Below are positions 60,515-62,278 of a stretch of 62,278 bases of DNA, in pieces. Numbering within the stretch: the stretch's first letter is position 1; every line of letters begins with the position of its first letter. Both the position numbers and the translations under genes were made by a program. Source of the stretch: Pirellula sp. (lineage in GTDB: Bacteria > Planctomycetota > Planctomycetia > Pirellulales > Pirellulaceae); the NCBI GenBank assembly GCA_021300155.1, contig JAJTID010000035.1, positions 1 through 62,278 on the forward strand. Direction: 5' to 3'. The notes beneath the pieces were generated by a model, which saw only the letters and a list, made by a program, of their open reading frames with translations, was not told where the DNA came from and searched no databases.

Positions 60515-62244
60515 GGTGTTTCGTTACCACCTATAAACGGAAACCCGAGAGATGATAGCATCACGAGCAGGCCTGCCTTGGTGGACTCAAAAAACTCTCG
60601 ATCACCACTCGACAACGCTTGTTCCCACACGTCGATAGCCGCTTCTAACTCTTGGCGTTGAAAGGGACTGACTTCACCCACAATGCGCTCACAAAAGAGC
60701 AATAGTCGCTGATTCTCGACTTCGTCTCGGGGATAGAACTTGAATTGCTGCATCTCGCGAACGGCTTTGTCGATCTCTTTCTTCGTAAGCCCCGTCGATG
60801 CTGGTGCCAATACCGTACTGAATCGCTTGCCAGACGATGGCACAATCGCTTCCACTTCTAAAATGCCATTGGTGTCATAAGTAAAGCGGACCGCAATCGG
60901 GGAGCCTGCCGGCCCCGGCGGAATTCCCGTCACGTGCAATGTTCCAAGAAGCAGATTGTCTTTGACTTTGCGACCCTCCCCTTGAAAGACCCTCAACTCC
61001 AAACTGTATTGGTTCGGTTCTACCGTTGAGAACATCCCTTCTTTCGAAACAGGGATGGTCGTATTGCGATGGATGACTGGACTAAAGTACCCCTCGACCC
61101 GTTGCCCTCCGAGCTCCTTCATGATTTCCACCCCGAGCGTATGCGGACAGACATCCGTCATCACCATATCGTCGACCGCACGGTCCTCCGAAATCAACGC
61201 CGCTTGTACGGCAGCACCTAACGCGACGACTTCGTCGGGATTGAAATCCGCACGCGGACGTACACCGAGCCGATGACTCAGGAAATCGCTCAAGCATGGC
61301 ATTCGAGTCGCACCACCGACAAAGATCACTTCATCGATGTCGTCGATCGAACGTTCGGAGTCTCGCAACGCCCGTTGGATCGGCCCCAGCAACCTCGCCA
61401 GAAGCGGCTCCATCATCTCGAGAAACGCTGTCGAGCGTAACTGAAACAGTACTTGAGAATGATCAGATAACCCATCTTCGGTTGGGATACGAATGTCGAC
61501 AGCTTCGTTACGGGCGAGACCAATCTTGGCTTGCTCGCAAGCTTGGCGAAGCCTCGAAACCAACAAGGGTTGACGCATTTCGGCAGACTCAAGCTGTTTG
61601 CCAACCGTCTGCAATACGTGAGATACCAATCGGTCGGTGAAGTCTTCTCCACCCAACATACTTTCGCCGCTCGTTGCAACGATCTCCAGCGCCCCCTCGA
61701 AAACCTCCATGATGGTGACGTCGAACGTTCCCCCTCCAAGATCGATCACCATCAAATGCTTTTCGGCATTACGATCATGAAAGCCATAGGTTAACGCAGC
61801 CGCCGTGGGCTCATTGACGATCCTTCGCACTTGAAAGCCCGCCATCTCGCCTGCCAGTTTGGTTGCTCGACGCTGGTTGTCATTGAAATAAGCGGGAACA
61901 GTAATGACCGCTTCGTCCACGGTTTCCCCAAGAAAATGTTCGGCATCCGTCTTCAAAGATCGCAGAACGAGGCTCGAAAGTTGTGGAGCTGTGAACTGTT
62001 TTCCTGCGATCTCGATTTTCTCTTCGCTTCCCATCAAGCGTTTGAACCGCGACGCGCAACGATCCGGTTGGGTGACTCGCATTTCTTTCGCTGCATCCCC
62101 AATCAGAACGGATCCATCTTGCAAGATCGCAACAACAGAGGGCGTAAGGAATCCACCGTGCGCATTGGGAATGAGTTGTGGTTTGCCATCCTGAAAGATG
62201 GCGCACAATGAATTGGTTGTTCCCAAGTCGATGCCAACGATCAT
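60511..62244 (-). CDS. hscC: Hsp70-family chaperone, HscC type
   Basis: The 577-residue chaperone starts MIVGIDLGTTNSLCAIFQDG with QLIPNAHGGFLTPSVVAILQ. It keeps the ATPase landmarks: VITVPAYFNDNQRRATKLAG, NEPTAAALTYGFHD, LMVIDLGGGTFDVTIMEVFE and EVIFVGGATRMPCLSDFL. The interdomain region reads MTDVCPHTLGVEI, and the substrate domain is short (RGI-like FSPVIHRNTTIPVSKEGMFS, QYSLELRVFQGEGRKVKDNL). Length and these motifs match E. coli HscC rather than DnaK (about 640). It is the first gene of a tight three-gene unit. HscC in other bacteria works with its own J-protein; substrates are unknown. The 34 bases upstream in the window contain AAGG before the start. Confidence 0.9.
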   Translation of the reverse strand: MIVGIDLGTTNSLCAIFQDGKPQLIPNAHGGFLTPSVVAILQDGSVLIGDAAKEMRVTQPDRCASRFKRLMGSEEKIEIAGKQFTAPQLSSLVLRSLKTDAEHFLGETVDEAVITVPAYFNDNQRRATKLAGEMAGFQVRRIVNEPTAAALTYGFHDRNAEKHLMVIDLGGGTFDVTIMEVFEGALEIVATSGESMLGGEDFTDRLVSHVLQTVGKQLESAEMRQPLLVSRLRQACEQAKIGLARNEAVDIRIPTEDGLSDHSQVLFQLRSTAFLEMMEPLLARLLGPIQRALRDSERSIDDIDEVIFVGGATRMPCLSDFLSHRLGVRPRADFNPDEVVALGAAVQAALISEDRAVDDMVMTDVCPHTLGVEIMKELGGQRVEGYFSPVIHRNTTIPVSKEGMFSTVEPNQYSLELRVFQGEGRKVKDNLLLGTLHVTGIPPGPAGSPIAVRFTYDTNGILEVEAIVPSSGKRFSTVLAPASTGLTKKEIDKAVREMQQFKFYPRDEVENQRLLLFCERIVGEVSPFQRQELEAAIDVWEQALSSGDREFFESTKAGLLVMLSSLGFPFIGGNETP

Positions 62245-62278
62245 CCAACAAAAACCCTTCGAGCATGAATGCGATCAA

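Overview
This 62 kb window looks like chromosome from a member of the Planctomycetota, most likely the Pirellulales. The evidence is the gene content: a planctomycete-type sulfatase, a 2,000-residue membrane/coiled-coil protein with the planctomycetal C-terminal motif, a remnant of an ECF sigma factor next to a Ser/Thr kinase, an extra Ser/Thr kinase with a receiver-like tail, a PurS-PurL fusion, planctomycetal lipoproteins beside a polysaccharide export gene, and many hypotheticals with weak Shine-Dalgarno sites. I saw no plasmid, phage or CRISPR features. The only mobile DNA is an IS66-like transposase fragment at the left edge.

Layout. 1-4.3 kb: IS66-like fragment, Tat-exported hydroxypyruvate isomerase-like protein, large secreted protein of unknown function. 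4.5-9.9 kb: small helical protein, Ser/Thr kinase with pseudo-receiver, beta-CASP RNase, lipoprotein, PAS-LuxR regulator. 9.9-15.9 kb: giant coiled-coil membrane protein. 16-21 kb: tyrA, purSL and an ArsR-methyltransferase fusion, packed as one likely operon. 21-23 kb: broken sigma/kinase pseudogene, membrane protein, glycosyltransferase. 23-27 kb: first half of a Tad (tight adherence) pilus system (CpaE, CpaC secretin, CpaB). 27.4-28.6 kb: small protein plus TatD-type hydrolase. 28.8-34.4 kb: minus-strand run HEAT protein, membrane protein, RidA, RsmA, RibE, PurB. 34.7-36.8 kb: rpsR, hotdog thioesterase, lipoprotein, HAD phosphatase. 36.8-40.1 kb: second half of the Tad system (TadA, TadB, TadC), ended by a strong terminator. 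40.2-46.6 kb: exopolysaccharide genes (Wza-like exporter, lipoprotein, O-antigen ligase/polymerase with TPRs) and a membrane protein. 46.6-50.1 kb: PaaI thioesterase, small exported protein, YceH, PAS-containing chemoreceptor. 50.3-55 kb: ilvB, D-2-hydroxyacid dehydrogenase, ABC-2 permease. 55.2 kb: tRNA-Leu(UAG). 55.5-58 kb: sulfatase and dienelactone hydrolase. 58-62.2 kb: an HscC-type Hsp70 operon with a tail-anchored partner and a membrane J-like protein that lacks HPD.

How the parts work together. The two Tad blocks probably build one Flp-type pilus secretion machine; pilin, prepilin peptidase and TadE/F/D must lie outside. The Wza-like exporter, the polymerase and the glycosyltransferase point to a surface polysaccharide, so several genes serve attachment and envelope biology. 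Housekeeping pathways represented are purine (PurSL, PurB), riboflavin (RibE), tyrosine (TyrA), branched-chain amino acid (IlvB) and ribosome biogenesis (RsmA, S18). The most promising candidates for an under-described system are the HscC/tail-anchored/J-like operon, the giant coiled-coil protein next to a PAS-LuxR regulator, and a family of intergenic hairpin repeats sharing a GTAGCGT head.

Limits: all functions are read from sequence motifs by eye; no database search or structure prediction was run. Coordinates of starts are chosen by motif position and ribosome-binding sites where stated.
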